Shown piece by piece: positions 16,042-24,602 of a stretch of DNA of 37,721 nt. This DNA is from Bacteroidales bacterium (GTDB lineage Bacteria; Bacteroidota; Bacteroidia; Bacteroidales; JAIOZK01), in assembly GCA_021740625.1 (NCBI GenBank), contig JAIOZK010000033.1, forward strand, positions 1 through 37,721, written 5' to 3'. The position numbers and the translations under genes are program-made. How positions within the stretch are numbered: position 1 is the stretch's first letter; each line of letters begins with the position of its first letter. The notes beneath the pieces are model-generated. The model was not told the DNA's origin, did no database searches, and saw only the letters and a program-made list of their open reading frames with translations.

Positions 16042-17295
16042 ATGAGAAAAATAAATCTGCATATCAAAGAATACAAGTTGCTGATAGTTTGGTTAAGTTA
16101 CCTTATAATTAGTAGTAGCATGCAAGCACAGGAAGTTTTTATCGGCGGTAACAATACAATGCCGGTTCTGGATGCGGAAACATATCAGTATAAAGAAAGC
16201 ATTCAGGGTTTCAGTTCACAAACCAGATGGGTGCAGGCTTCCTCTGATGGTAACTTTATTTATACGGGAACCATCTATTTTCAGCCCGAACTCAATCTTT
16301 ATAAAATTGATGCAACAACGCATGAGATCATTCACTCAAGCCCGGTTCCATTTACGGTTCAGGACCTTGAAATAAGCGGTGATGATCAGTATTTGTTTCA
16401 TCATAATTCAACAACAGTTTACAAAGTAGATACAGATGATTTGATGGCAGTTGATAGCTTTAATCTGGGCAAGATCATCCGTTATATTGAGATTTATGAT
16501 GAGAATACGATCTATGCTTCTTCAACCGAACGCATTTATAAATTAGATTTTACAGGTCATACGGTTATGGATTCGGTAGTATTCGATGCCTGGAATTCAC
16601 CTGCTGAATTGATTATAAACCAAGGTAAAACAAAGCTTTACTCTTTAAAGTCATCAATGCCAAATACTATATATAAGATCGAACTGCTGAATCATGAAAT
16701 CGAGATGAGTGCCCCGTTAACAGGTTCCATTGGCATGACCAACGATCTGATTTTTGCGGAGGATGGATCGACCATTTACGTTTCAACCAATGGTAACCAG
16801 GATATGGACGGAAGTCTCCTGGAAGTTGATCCGCTTGATCTCAGCATCAGCACACTTGTAAACAAAGATCCGGGTAGCGGGGTGATGTCCTTCGATCCGG
16901 ATGGAGATCTCTGGATTCCGAACAATACTTCAAACAGCATATCAGTATATGATCCTGCAAATCATGAAGTGGTACATGCCATCAATACTTCGGATTATCT
17001 GGGCGGACCGTTTATGGTGGCTTTTTCCGAAGGAGGAAGTGTTGATGTTTCTGAAGAAACAAAGACCCCGGATATAACTGTATTTCCTGTTCCGGCTAAA
17101 AATCATGTTCGCCTCAATACACACAAAAATTCAGACTATCGGTACATGCTTTTGTCAATATCAGGTGAAACAAAACGTAGCGGAATCTTGAAAAATTATG
17201 CTGAAATTGATTTAACTGACTTGCCCGAAGGAATTTACATAATCAGACTTTATAATGAAACTGAAAACCTGACAAAGAAAGTAGTTAAAGAGTAA
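16042..17295 (+). CDS. YncE-like beta-propeller protein with T9SS sorting domain
   Basis: A 417-aa exported protein. After a signal peptide (about residues 1-29) the body consists of repeated blades of the form 'value at position / DGNFIYTGT / YKIDATTHEI', matching the YncE/lactonase-type beta-propeller group, with blade ends at about 60, 105, 145, 185, 230 and 275. From about residue 347 (ITVFPVPAKNHV) to the end it has a T9SS sorting domain. Propellers of this kind often mediate binding on the cell surface; no catalytic residues are evident. Preceded at 11 bases by the unknown secreted protein, with an AGGGGG Shine-Dalgarno-like run just before its ATG. Confidence 0.8.
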   Translation: MRKINLHIKEYKLLIVWLSYLIISSSMQAQEVFIGGNNTMPVLDAETYQYKESIQGFSSQTRWVQASSDGNFIYTGTIYFQPELNLYKIDATTHEIIHSSPVPFTVQDLEISGDDQYLFHHNSTTVYKVDTDDLMAVDSFNLGKIIRYIEIYDENTIYASSTERIYKLDFTGHTVMDSVVFDAWNSPAELIINQGKTKLYSLKSSMPNTIYKIELLNHEIEMSAPLTGSIGMTNDLIFAEDGSTIYVSTNGNQDMDGSLLEVDPLDLSISTLVNKDPGSGVMSFDPDGDLWIPNNTSNSISVYDPANHEVVHAINTSDYLGGPFMVAFSEGGSVDVSEETKTPDITVFPVPAKNHVRLNTHKNSDYRYMLLSISGETKRSGILKNYAEIDLTDLPEGIYIIRLYNETENLTKKVVKE

Positions 17296-17301
17296 GAAAC
17301 A

Positions 17302-17371
17302 TTTTAAAGTAAGCGGATGCAGGGGCTGGAAGCCTTTTTCAGATTTCCGCCCCTGTTATCCTGCTTTAAAA
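17302..17371 (+). terminator. long imperfect hairpin between two T9SS genes
   Basis: Outer arms TTTTAAAG (17302-17309) and CTTTAAAA (17364-17371) and inner arms CAGGGGC and GCCCCTG are perfectly complementary, with GCGGAT/ATCC pairing between them. The loop contains CCTTTTT. This is a stable structure ending shortly before the next gene at 17396. It may attenuate read-through between the two propeller genes or protect the upstream mRNA. It lacks the trailing T-run of a classical terminator. Confidence 0.45.
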
Positions 17372-17395
17372 TTTAAACATTAAAAATCTGAAATC

Positions 17396-18658
17396 ATGAA
17401 GAAACTTTTATTCACCATAACGATAACATTGATAAGCACCATAATTCTTGCTCAATGGGAGGCAACCGACGTAATGGAGCACAACCAGGTAAACCAGGGC
17501 TCTCCTGTATTTGCTTCCTGTATTCATAAAGGAGCCGTTTATGTATCTACCAAAATTCCTCAGCGAAGCGAGATCATCAAATCCATCGATAATGGGGAAA
17601 CCTGGACGGATATTAATTTTCCGGAACATATTGGATGGTTTTCACACATAGTTTCTGTTGATAATCGGCTGTATGTTGCCAATTACAATAACTGGTATGC
17701 AAAAAGTACCATCTGGTATACCGAAGATGACGGGGAAACCTGGGTGATCGATACCGCCGGTATGCCCGGAGGTGGTGGTGCGAACGGAGGAGCATATGTG
17801 ATTTCCATGCATGGCTGGAGAGGACACCTGATCGCTACCTTCGGTGGAGCGGATCTGTATTATATGAAAAGTTTCGACGGCAATTGGGAACTGGTTGAGG
17901 ATCTCGTTCCTGTTGATCCCAGTGTATACGATAGCCGTGGAGATACGGTTTTTGCTGTAAAAAAATATAGCCCGGATTTTGGCCAAACCTGGATTACTCC
18001 GTCTAACAATGGATTGCCATCAAACATTGCTCCTCAGGCTATTTTCGCCACCGGTAACAGAATCTATATATCTGGTGATAACCTTGGAAGTAATATCCTG
18101 GTATATTCTGACGACAGCGGAGAAAACTGGCAAACCATCGATCTGGGTGAATGGGCCGGGCAAGCGGTTTGGTCGATATATGCCATGGATCAGCAATTAT
18201 GGCTGGGAATAAACAGTGATGTCACTACAAGAGTGCTTTACTCCTCTGATGGAGGCAATACTTTCGATGATTACAGCGACGGCCTGCCGGAGGATCCTTT
18301 TGGCACCTATCAGATAAGCAACTTTATGCGTATTGAAAACACTTTGTTTGCAGCCAACAATTTCATGGATGTCTACAAAAGAAACATCGAAATAAACAGT
18401 GGATTATTTGATCATGAAACAAATCAAATGGTTCGGGTATATCCGAATCCGGCCCGGGATTTTATTGCGATGGATGCGCCAGCAGATTTGAAAATAACAA
18501 GCGTTGAGGTTTTTGACCTGAATGGTGTTTTACAAATCAGCACAACTGGTTTGAACAAGCAATATGTGGAAATATCAGAGCTCAGGAAAGGTTCATATCT
18601 GATCCGTTTTACCAGGAAGGATGGTAAAAACATGATTGCAAAATTCATGAAAAAATGA
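17396..18658 (+). CDS. BNR/sialidase-like beta-propeller protein with T9SS sorting domain
   Basis: A 420-aa exported protein with a signal peptide (about residues 1-19). The mature part contains several Asp-box motifs (SxDxGxxW): SIDNGETW, TEDDGETW, SDDSGENW and SSDGGNTF, which mark BNR-type beta-propellers. Sialidases share this fold, but I do not see the catalytic arginine triad or FRIP motif, so enzymatic activity is not supported. The last 75 residues (VRVYPNPARDF onward) are a T9SS sorting domain. It lies 100 bases after another T9SS propeller gene, with a hairpin between; likely the same locus function at the cell surface. Confidence 0.82.
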   Translation: MKKLLFTITITLISTIILAQWEATDVMEHNQVNQGSPVFASCIHKGAVYVSTKIPQRSEIIKSIDNGETWTDINFPEHIGWFSHIVSVDNRLYVANYNNWYAKSTIWYTEDDGETWVIDTAGMPGGGGANGGAYVISMHGWRGHLIATFGGADLYYMKSFDGNWELVEDLVPVDPSVYDSRGDTVFAVKKYSPDFGQTWITPSNNGLPSNIAPQAIFATGNRIYISGDNLGSNILVYSDDSGENWQTIDLGEWAGQAVWSIYAMDQQLWLGINSDVTTRVLYSSDGGNTFDDYSDGLPEDPFGTYQISNFMRIENTLFAANNFMDVYKRNIEINSGLFDHETNQMVRVYPNPARDFIAMDAPADLKITSVEVFDLNGVLQISTTGLNKQYVEISELRKGSYLIRFTRKDGKNMIAKFMKK

Positions 18659-18731
18659 TAGGGAGAAAATTGAGTTTTTCATTTCAAAAGACCTTTGATG
18701 CCGGAGGATATTCCTTGTCCCCGGTATCAAA

Positions 18732-18763
18732 TTTGCACATTTCCATTCTTTTTTGTAATTTAG
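18732..18763 (+). promoter_or_regulatory. promoter of a small membrane protein gene
   Basis: TTTG at 18732-18735 and TAATTTAG at 18756-18763 (one mismatch to TAnnTTTG) are 20 bases apart, 25 bases before the ATG at 18789. Confidence 0.45.
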
Positions 18764-18788
18764 ATCAATTTCAAATAGGAAAAGAGAC

Positions 18789-19220
18789 ATGGAAGAAGAA
18801 ACCCTACAAAGCAATAATAAATTGCCCCTTTCCATACGATTCCTGATGGCTGTATTGAGTTCGTTTATCCAGGTCATCGGGATTTATTTTATTTCATCCT
18901 GGTTGGGTGGAATGGATTCAACCATGCAGCTTCCGGCTTTCATTTATAAACCCTTTTCATTGATTCCTTCACTTGCCACAACCCTGATTGGGATATCGCT
19001 GGCAGCTTTTGTTTTCGTGATATTGAAAATGAATACCACGGCATGGCGTGTGAGCTTTAACCTGTTTGCCCTGCTGGTTTTGATGCTGGCATTTGTGGCT
19101 ACGCTTCTGATTCCGGAAGCCAGTACCGGTATGATTATTACCCTGAACCTGATGCATATTGGTGTAGCTCTATGTACTATCTACTTCTTCAGCTACTTCA
19201 ATAAACTTTTTAAATCGTAA
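18789..19220 (+). CDS. four-helix membrane protein of unknown function
   Basis: A 143-aa protein with four hydrophobic segments at about residues 19-36, 53-78, 83-105 and 110-135, so it is probably an inner-membrane protein. A short cytoplasmic N-terminus (MEEETLQSNNK) precedes the first helix. No conserved polar or catalytic motif stands out and I do not recognise a family. It has its own promoter-like sequence and lies 53 bases before pyruvate kinase, with a separate pyk promoter box between. Confidence 0.65.
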   Translation: MEEETLQSNNKLPLSIRFLMAVLSSFIQVIGIYFISSWLGGMDSTMQLPAFIYKPFSLIPSLATTLIGISLAAFVFVILKMNTTAWRVSFNLFALLVLMLAFVATLLIPEASTGMIITLNLMHIGVALCTIYFFSYFNKLFKS

Positions 19221-19250
19221 ATTTCTACAACTCCTGATTATTGCAAACCC

Positions 19251-19258
19251 TATCTTTG
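19251..19258 (+). promoter_or_regulatory. -7 box upstream of pyk
   Basis: A perfect TATCTTTG at 19251-19258, 15 bases before the ATG of pyk. No convincing -33 TTTG lies at the usual spacing, so the promoter is either weak, activator-dependent, or not real. Confidence 0.35.
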
Positions 19259-19273
19259 TAATAAAAAAATACA

Positions 19274-20701
19274 ATGAATGATAAGTCTTCCCGGACCAAA
19301 ATTGTGGTGACACTCGGACCTGCTTCTGCCAATGAAAAAAGCATTGGTAAGATGATCAGGGAGGGAGTGGATGTTTTCCGTCTTAATTTTTCTCATGGTG
19401 ACCATGACACACACCGGAGAACCATCAAACTGATAAAAAAGCTCAAAAAGGACCTGAAAATGGAGGTTGCCATTCTGGCTGACCTGCAGGGTCCAAAGAT
19501 CAGGGTGGGGGAGATGAAAAATAATAAAGCAGAACTAAAGGCAGACAAGACGATTGTGCTTACCACCCGAAAGATTCAGGGAACAGCCGAAAAGATCAGT
19601 ATCGGTTATGAAGGTTTTGCCCATGATGTGAAGCAGGGAGAAAACATATTGCTGGATGATGGCAAGATCAAGCTGGAGGTATTAGATACCGATCGAAAGG
19701 AAAATGTAACTTGCCGCATTGTTTATGGAGGCTGGCTACTTCCCAGGAAAGGAGTTAACCTGCCCGACTCCAATCTATCACTGCCGAGCCTGACAGAAAA
19801 GGATGTTCAGGATGTCAATTTCATTATGGAGTTGGGCGTGGATTGGGTTGCATTGTCTTTTGTACGGAAAGCCAGGGATATAAAAATCCTGAAAGACCTG
19901 ATCATAAAACATGGTTCTCAGGCACGCATCATCGCCAAAATAGAGAAACCTGAAGCCTTGCGTGAGATTGACGATATCATTGATATTTCAGATGCCCTGA
20001 TGGTGGCACGTGGGGACCTGGGCGTGGAAATGCCATTTGATCAGATTCCCCTGATCCAGAAAGATCTTGTAAAAAAATGCATCAAAAATGCAAAACCGGT
20101 AATCATTGCCACACAAATGATGGAGAGTATGATCAACAACTTCCGGCCAACAAGGGCCGAAGCAAACGATGTGGCCAACGCGGTGCTGGATGGAGCCGAT
20201 GCCCTGATGCTCAGCGCTGAAACATCCATCGGGAAATATCCCGTTGAGGCAGTGATAAATATGCAACGGATCATTTCCTGGACTGAAGAACACGGGTATT
20301 CCTTTCATCGCGAACATATGCCAGAAATTGAGAAGGAAGATTACCTGCCCAATTCCATTTGTTTCAATGCACAGAAAATGGCTGAGCAAAGCGGGGCAGG
20401 TGCACTGGTCACTTTTACCCATTCAGGGAATACGGTATTCCGCGTGGCCAGTCACCGGCCAAAAGCCAGGATCTTTGCTTTTAGCGATAACGAAATTTTG
20501 CTAAGGCAACTTTCCCTTGTATGGGGTGTACAGGCCTTTTTGTTTAATATGAAAGGCTCATCCGATGCATTTTTTGAGAAGACAACGGAATTTTTATTGG
20601 ATAAGCAACTGCTTGATAAAAAGGACATCATCATCCATATCGGCAGCATTCCCATCCCCGAAAAAACAGATACCAATATGATGAAGATTGCTTATGCATG
20701 A
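19274..20701 (+). CDS. pyk: pyruvate kinase
   Basis: A 475-aa pyruvate kinase catalysing PEP + ADP to pyruvate + ATP. Domain order is normal. The N-terminal strand TKIVVTLGPAS is followed by the NFSHGDH substrate loop, DLQGPKIR, the B domain (about 70-165), and the active-site segment IAKIEKPEAL with MVARGDLGVEMP. TRAEANDVANAVLDGADA and the C-terminal GNTVFRVASHRP regulatory domain complete it. It ends without the extra PEP-utiliser domain of some bacterial enzymes. It is opposed in the same window by ppsA, which runs the reverse step. Confidence 0.97.
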   Translation: MNDKSSRTKIVVTLGPASANEKSIGKMIREGVDVFRLNFSHGDHDTHRRTIKLIKKLKKDLKMEVAILADLQGPKIRVGEMKNNKAELKADKTIVLTTRKIQGTAEKISIGYEGFAHDVKQGENILLDDGKIKLEVLDTDRKENVTCRIVYGGWLLPRKGVNLPDSNLSLPSLTEKDVQDVNFIMELGVDWVALSFVRKARDIKILKDLIIKHGSQARIIAKIEKPEALREIDDIIDISDALMVARGDLGVEMPFDQIPLIQKDLVKKCIKNAKPVIIATQMMESMINNFRPTRAEANDVANAVLDGADALMLSAETSIGKYPVEAVINMQRIISWTEEHGYSFHREHMPEIEKEDYLPNSICFNAQKMAEQSGAGALVTFTHSGNTVFRVASHRPKARIFAFSDNEILLRQLSLVWGVQAFLFNMKGSSDAFFEKTTEFLLDKQLLDKKDIIIHIGSIPIPEKTDTNMMKIAYA

Positions 20702-20724
20702 TTGGGGAAGATGTTCTACAATTT

Positions 20725-20777
20725 CCAAGCATCCCTTGTTGCTTACTTTGTTTTTAGATGCCTTGGTGGCTCTTTTT
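20725..20777 (+). terminator. candidate intrinsic terminator after pyk
   Basis: Arms CCAAGCATC (20725-20733) and GATGCCTTGG (20757-20766) pair over nine bases with one bulged C and a 23-base loop, followed by a T-run (CTTTTT) at 20772-20777. It is 24 bases after the pyk stop. The long loop makes it a moderate candidate. Confidence 0.4.
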
Positions 20778-20859
20778 ATGTTGCAATTGCGGAAGCCCTG
20801 TTTAACTGGAAAAAATTTGGCAGAGTATTTTCGTCACTTTCGCCCAAAAGCAAATAATT

Positions 20860-21399
20860 ATGGCAAACATACTAAAAGGAAAAAAGATCGCATTTCTGAC
20901 AGAAAATGGTTTTGAAGAAGAAGAACTAACGCGCCCGAGGAAAGCATTTGAGCAGGAAGGGGCAACAACGCATATCATTTCACCCGGGCATGATAAGATC
21001 AAGGCCTGGGATCACACGGATTGGGGTGGTGAATACAAAGTAGATGTAAAACTGGAAGATGCCGATCCCGATGATTACGACGCCCTGGTATTGCCGGGTG
21101 GTGTTTTAAACCCCGATAAACTGAGGAGAAGCAAGCAGGCTGTTGACTTTGCCAAAAAGTTTTTTGATGATGGAAAACTGCTTGCTACCATTTGTCATGG
21201 GGCGCAAACATTGATTGAAGCCGGTATTCTGAAAGATAAAAAGATGACATCTTATCATGCTGTCAAAACGGATATGAAAAATGCAGGGGCAAATTATGTT
21301 GACCAGGAAGTGGTGCAGGACAAAAACCTGATTACAAGCAGGAAACCGGATGATATCCCGGTATTCAATAAAGCCATCATTGATTATTTATCCGCTTGA
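20860..21399 (+). CDS. PfpI/DJ-1 family glutamine amidotransferase-like protein
   Basis: A 179-aa single-domain protein of the PfpI / YhbO (DJ-1 superfamily) type. The nucleophile-elbow cysteine is C112 with H113 in ATICHGAQ. The family motifs TENGFEEEEL near the N-terminus, ALVLPGG and the C-terminal ITSRKPDDIPVF are present. Homologues act as general stress proteins with proposed deglycase, chaperone or peptidase activity; the exact activity is disputed. It is cytoplasmic. Its TGA directly abuts the convergent stop of the recombinase-family gene, the two stops making TGATCA with no intergenic space. Confidence 0.9.
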   Translation: MANILKGKKIAFLTENGFEEEELTRPRKAFEQEGATTHIISPGHDKIKAWDHTDWGGEYKVDVKLEDADPDDYDALVLPGGVLNPDKLRRSKQAVDFAKKFFDDGKLLATICHGAQTLIEAGILKDKKMTSYHAVKTDMKNAGANYVDQEVVQDKNLITSRKPDDIPVFNKAIIDYLSA

Positions 21400-22167
21400 T
21401 CAAACCTTGTTTTTCTTTTTGACTTCCAATTCTTCAGGGCGCTGCTGAGCAGGAACCATAAAGAGGTCGAGGGGATATTTCTTAATAATGTACCACAGGA
21501 TTTTAAAAAGGTTTCTCGACTGTCTGAAGGTAATGGATCTTGATTTAATGGCCACGATCAGGGCCAGGGTAAAACTGACAAAGAAGTTGAGGAATCCGAT
21601 AACCATAAGACTAATTACTACCGGGATCAGCATTTGCAGGCTTATGTTGAAATTCAATCCATAGAGTGCCATGCCCACATTGGCAGCGGAAAAAGTGATA
21701 TGCCTGAATTCAAGCGGTATCCCGAAAATATATCCAACTGTGCTTATGGATCCGAAAAGAATACCCAGGACGATATACCCGGATATGTTGCCCAGATTCA
21801 TCCCGATATAAGTACTGAATTTGTCAAGCCTTGATGAACCCATCAGTTTTCTGAGGAAGTTGTTTTCTGCCAGCCGGCGGGGTATTTCTCCATAACGGAT
21901 CCTGTTGTCATAATAACCCGATGCCAGTCCGGCCACAAAAAGTGCCATTCCGGCAAGGGCAGCATAAATAAAAGAAGGGCTCTGAATGGGATGAAGTTCA
22001 TCAAATAAGTATAGGGAAAGACTTTTGTCAGCGATCAAGTTATTGAAAACCAACAGGAACAACCAGCTAAAAAAAATGGCTGAAGGGACTGCTGCCAGAA
22101 GGTTCCCCAGGAAAGACACAAACTGGCTCCTGTTTACCCTTACGATCAGGAAGGCAAGTCGCTTCAA
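21400..22167 (-). CDS. SpecificRecomb-family membrane protein, C-terminal part (downstream frame)
   Basis: The 255 codons from a TTG at 22167 encode the C-terminal third of the PF10136 'site-specific recombinase' (Gcr-like) family: RSQFVSFLGN, LFVAGLASGYYDNRIRYG, the GNISGYIVLGILFGS helix, then FRHITFSAANVGMALYG and FFVSFTLALIVA. At least four membrane helices are present. By itself it lacks the N-terminal two-thirds encoded just upstream. Its frame is -1 relative to the upstream frame and is open back to 22191. There is no Shine-Dalgarno before the TTG. It is therefore most likely joined to the upstream frame by a -1 shift, or the gene is disrupted by loss of one A. Named recombinase, but recombination by this family is poorly supported. 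Confidence 0.75.
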   Translation of the reverse strand: MKRLAFLIVRVNRSQFVSFLGNLLAAVPSAIFFSWLFLLVFNNLIADKSLSLYLFDELHPIQSPSFIYAALAGMALFVAGLASGYYDNRIRYGEIPRRLAENNFLRKLMGSSRLDKFSTYIGMNLGNISGYIVLGILFGSISTVGYIFGIPLEFRHITFSAANVGMALYGLNFNISLQMLIPVVISLMVIGFLNFFVSFTLALIVAIKSRSITFRQSRNLFKILWYIIKKYPLDLFMVPAQQRPEELEVKKKNKV

Positions 22168-23414
22168 TGCAATCGTATAGGTTTCATCAGGTTTTTTTCC
22201 AGGCTGCCTGCAATGGTGGAGGCCGTCATGGCCGGCTGGGTAGTTGCCAGGATCGATCGGGTAAAAAAGATCAGAACAAATGCAAATGTATAGTTGAGGC
22301 TCTGCACCACTGCATAACCGAAGGGTGAAAACTCAACCTGGTTCAGCAGTATTTTTGTCAATGCAAAAAAAGCCACGATAATACCACCTTTCAGGCTTTT
22401 GAACAGGAACTTTCCGAATTCTTTCCGCCCGGTGGCTATGTAGGAAACACCTGTTCTGGCTGCATGTTCTACAACCTGAAAGGCGAGCAGGTCCACATTA
22501 TCTCTCAGGTGCTTGCTGATGCTGTTTTTCTGGTTTTCAGATTTTATCAGTACCTTGAAAAAGCTTACCGTTGTATGACAGAACTTTTGGGTTTCATTCT
22601 GATGGATCAAAAGCAACAAGAGTCGAAGCCTTTCAATCTGCTGGTTCAACCTCCTGATCAGGAAGGTTAGTCTCAGGCTCGTTCCAAACTTGTTTTTATT
22701 TTTCCTGAGGAACCTTATGCTTTCTTCACATTGGTTGAGGATGACAAGGATATGCTTGTAGTCTTCATTTTCAATATCAGTAGTTTCATTAAAGTTATCA
22801 ATGTAAATGGTAACTTCTTTGTTTTGCTGCAGAAATGGGGAGTTGATCTCATCGAGCTGGGGCATTTTGTTGGTAATCTCGGATTCAGTTCCCAGGGCAG
22901 AGATCCGGTGAGAAAGAATTTGTATGGAACTGATCAGGCGATTGAAATTCGTATCCTCTTTATCTTGTTTTTTAAAATGCTGAAGCACACCAATTTGACT
23001 GATCAGTTCTTCCCATAGATTATCGGGTATGGCCTCTATCCACTTGTAATCGTTTGATCTGTAAAAAACCTGGTTGAGCAGCCTGCGGATATCCTTTTCA
23101 TTTTCCACGCTGGGCAGGATGCGATGTTTGACTTTGTTATAAAGCTCATATGAAAAACCTTTCAATGACATGATGCCTGTTTCTACAAACAGGTGAACCG
23201 TATCATAAGCTGAAAACAGGTTTTTGATGTAAGTACCCAATGCCGCCCGGTAGTCGGGATTTTTTTTGATCAGGTCAATAAGCTGGGAAATTTGTCTGGC
23301 TGCAAGATCATAATTTTTGATCTTTTCTGGCCGGATGATCCCGACAAGCTCGTAAAGGTGAAACGGATTGCGTTTTTCCTGATCATTGTATATTGCCCGC
23401 AGTATCTCTTCCAT
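22164..23414 (-). CDS. SpecificRecomb-family protein, N-terminal part (upstream frame)
   Basis: A 416-codon frame. Residues 1-325 are mostly helical and charged (for example IRFLRKNKNKFGTSLRLTFL at about 234), followed by two membrane helices near 340-390. The family signature region FAFVLIFFTRSILATTQPAM occurs at about 375-394. It stops eight codons after a GAA AAA AAC run, whereas homologues continue through RSQF and further membrane helices. The missing part lies in the -1 frame immediately downstream; joined at codon 408 the product would be about 671 aa, the usual family length. Last gene in the long minus-strand block, 33 bases after the sugar-dehydrogenase lipoprotein gene. Confidence 0.8.
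   Translation of the reverse strand: MEEILRAIYNDQEKRNPFHLYELVGIIRPEKIKNYDLAARQISQLIDLIKKNPDYRAALGTYIKNLFSAYDTVHLFVETGIMSLKGFSYELYNKVKHRILPSVENEKDIRRLLNQVFYRSNDYKWIEAIPDNLWEELISQIGVLQHFKKQDKEDTNFNRLISSIQILSHRISALGTESEITNKMPQLDEINSPFLQQNKEVTIYIDNFNETTDIENEDYKHILVILNQCEESIRFLRKNKNKFGTSLRLTFLIRRLNQQIERLRLLLLLIHQNETQKFCHTTVSFFKVLIKSENQKNSISKHLRDNVDLLAFQVVEHAARTGVSYIATGRKEFGKFLFKSLKGGIIVAFFALTKILLNQVEFSPFGYAVVQSLNYTFAFVLIFFTRSILATTQPAMTASTIAGSLEKNLMKPIRLH
22191..22197 (-). other. A-AAA-AAC slippery heptamer at a frame junction
   Basis: On the minus strand the upstream frame reads GAA AAA AAC at codons 406-408, so the heptamer A-AAA-AAC is in the zero-frame phase (X XXY YYZ) required for -1 ribosomal frameshifting. 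After a -1 slip, reading continues CCT GAT GAA ACC and stays open into the downstream SpecificRecomb frame. A real loss of one A (eight to seven) would give the same pattern. No clear downstream stem-loop was found by eye. Confidence 0.55.
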
Positions 23415-23447
23415 AAAACTTACAATTTACCAGGACGTTTTTTTGTT

Positions 23448-24551
23448 CTATTTATTGTAAAAGATCCGGTAGATCGTGCCATTATAATCATCCGATACCA
23501 GCATGGATCCGTCGGACATGATCTCGACATCCACAGGTCTGCCCAGTGTTTTTTCCCCATCAAGCCAGCCTGAAGCAAAAACTTCTTTGTTGCCGGCCTG
23601 ATTGTTTTCTACCGGAACAAACATCACACGGTATCCTATCTTGCTGGACCTGTTCCATGATCCGTGCTCGGCCAAAAATATACCGCCCCTGTATTTTTCA
23701 GGGAACATATCTGCTGTATAAAATCGCATGCCCAGGGCAGCTACGTGGGCTTCCAGGTTGACCTGGGGCTTGATCCATTCGAAATCTTCCGGCCTCTTTT
23801 CCCAGAATTCCGGATCATGAACATCATCTCCATGAACAAACGGAAACCCGAAATGTTGACCATCATTGGTCAAACGATTCAATTCGTCAGGAGGTAAATT
23901 ATCACCCATGTTGTCACGGCCATTATCGGTAAACCAAAGATCGCCTGTTTGGGGGTTCCAGTCGAAGCCCACGGTATTCCTGACGCCATGTGCGATGACC
24001 TCCAAATTGGATCCATCTTTGTCGATGCGTGTTATGGATGCATAAATAGGATCTTCTTGCAGGCATACATTGCAGGGAGCACCCACGGGAACATACAGTT
24101 TGCCGTCCGGTCCGAATTTGATAAATTTCCAGCCATGCCAACGATCGGACGGGAAATTGCCTTTGATGATCAGTGGATCGGGTGGATCATATAATTGATT
24201 CAAAATATCAGGATACTTTAATATTTTGGAGGTGGCTGAAACATAAAGATCATCCTGATAAAAATCAAGGCCTGCAGGCATTTCCAGTCCTTCATCCAAA
24301 ACCAGGACTTCCCTGTGTGTTGTAACCGCATATATTCTGCCGTCATTCCGGGAACCAACGAAGAGGATTCCATTATTGGCAAGGTCCATCCCCCGGGCAT
24401 TGGGAACTTTATCGGTATATACCTCAATATTAAAACCCTCCGGAAGACTTATACGAGTTATAATATCTTCAATATTATCCTCCTGACCGTTGCAGGAAGC
24501 AATCATCAAGAACATAAATAATAGCGGAAAAAGGATTTTAGCTTTTTGCAT
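23448..24551 (-). CDS. PQQ-dependent sugar dehydrogenase-like lipoprotein
   Basis: A 367-aa predicted lipoprotein (lipobox MIASC, lipidated C20) with a six-bladed propeller of the glucose/sorbosone dehydrogenase (GSDH) family. Supporting blocks are PEGFNIEVY at the start, the NARGMDLANNG and GLDFYQDDLYVS blades, GVRNTVGFDWNPQTG, the calcium-/PQQ-site stretch WFTDNGRDNMGD, and LAEHGSWNRSSKIGYRV near 300. The terminal blades include GRPVDVEIMSDGSMLVSDDY. These enzymes oxidise sugars or aldose-like compounds at the periplasmic face, if PQQ is available; many in this phylum have no known substrate and may be binding proteins. Lies between the DUF2892 gene (51-base gap) and the split recombinase gene. 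Confidence 0.85.
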   Translation of the reverse strand: MQKAKILFPLLFMFLMIASCNGQEDNIEDIITRISLPEGFNIEVYTDKVPNARGMDLANNGILFVGSRNDGRIYAVTTHREVLVLDEGLEMPAGLDFYQDDLYVSATSKILKYPDILNQLYDPPDPLIIKGNFPSDRWHGWKFIKFGPDGKLYVPVGAPCNVCLQEDPIYASITRIDKDGSNLEVIAHGVRNTVGFDWNPQTGDLWFTDNGRDNMGDNLPPDELNRLTNDGQHFGFPFVHGDDVHDPEFWEKRPEDFEWIKPQVNLEAHVAALGMRFYTADMFPEKYRGGIFLAEHGSWNRSSKIGYRVMFVPVENNQAGNKEVFASGWLDGEKTLGRPVDVEIMSDGSMLVSDDYNGTIYRIFYNK

Positions 24552-24602
24552 TGCTGGTCTTTTGACCGAAGATAATAAAATAATATCAGTTTAAATTTCC
24601 GC

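Noticed and set aside
17396-18658. Sialidase activity for the BNR-repeat protein
   Set aside because: Asp-boxes are present but the arginine triad and FRIP motif of true sialidases are not seen.
20688-20915. A 75-codon frame between pyk and the PfpI-like gene
   Set aside because: It runs through the putative pyk terminator hairpin and into the start of the PfpI-like gene in another frame, with no family features.
21395-21404. Abutting convergent stops forming TGATCA
   Set aside because: Striking but explained by chance abutment of two genes; no further structure.
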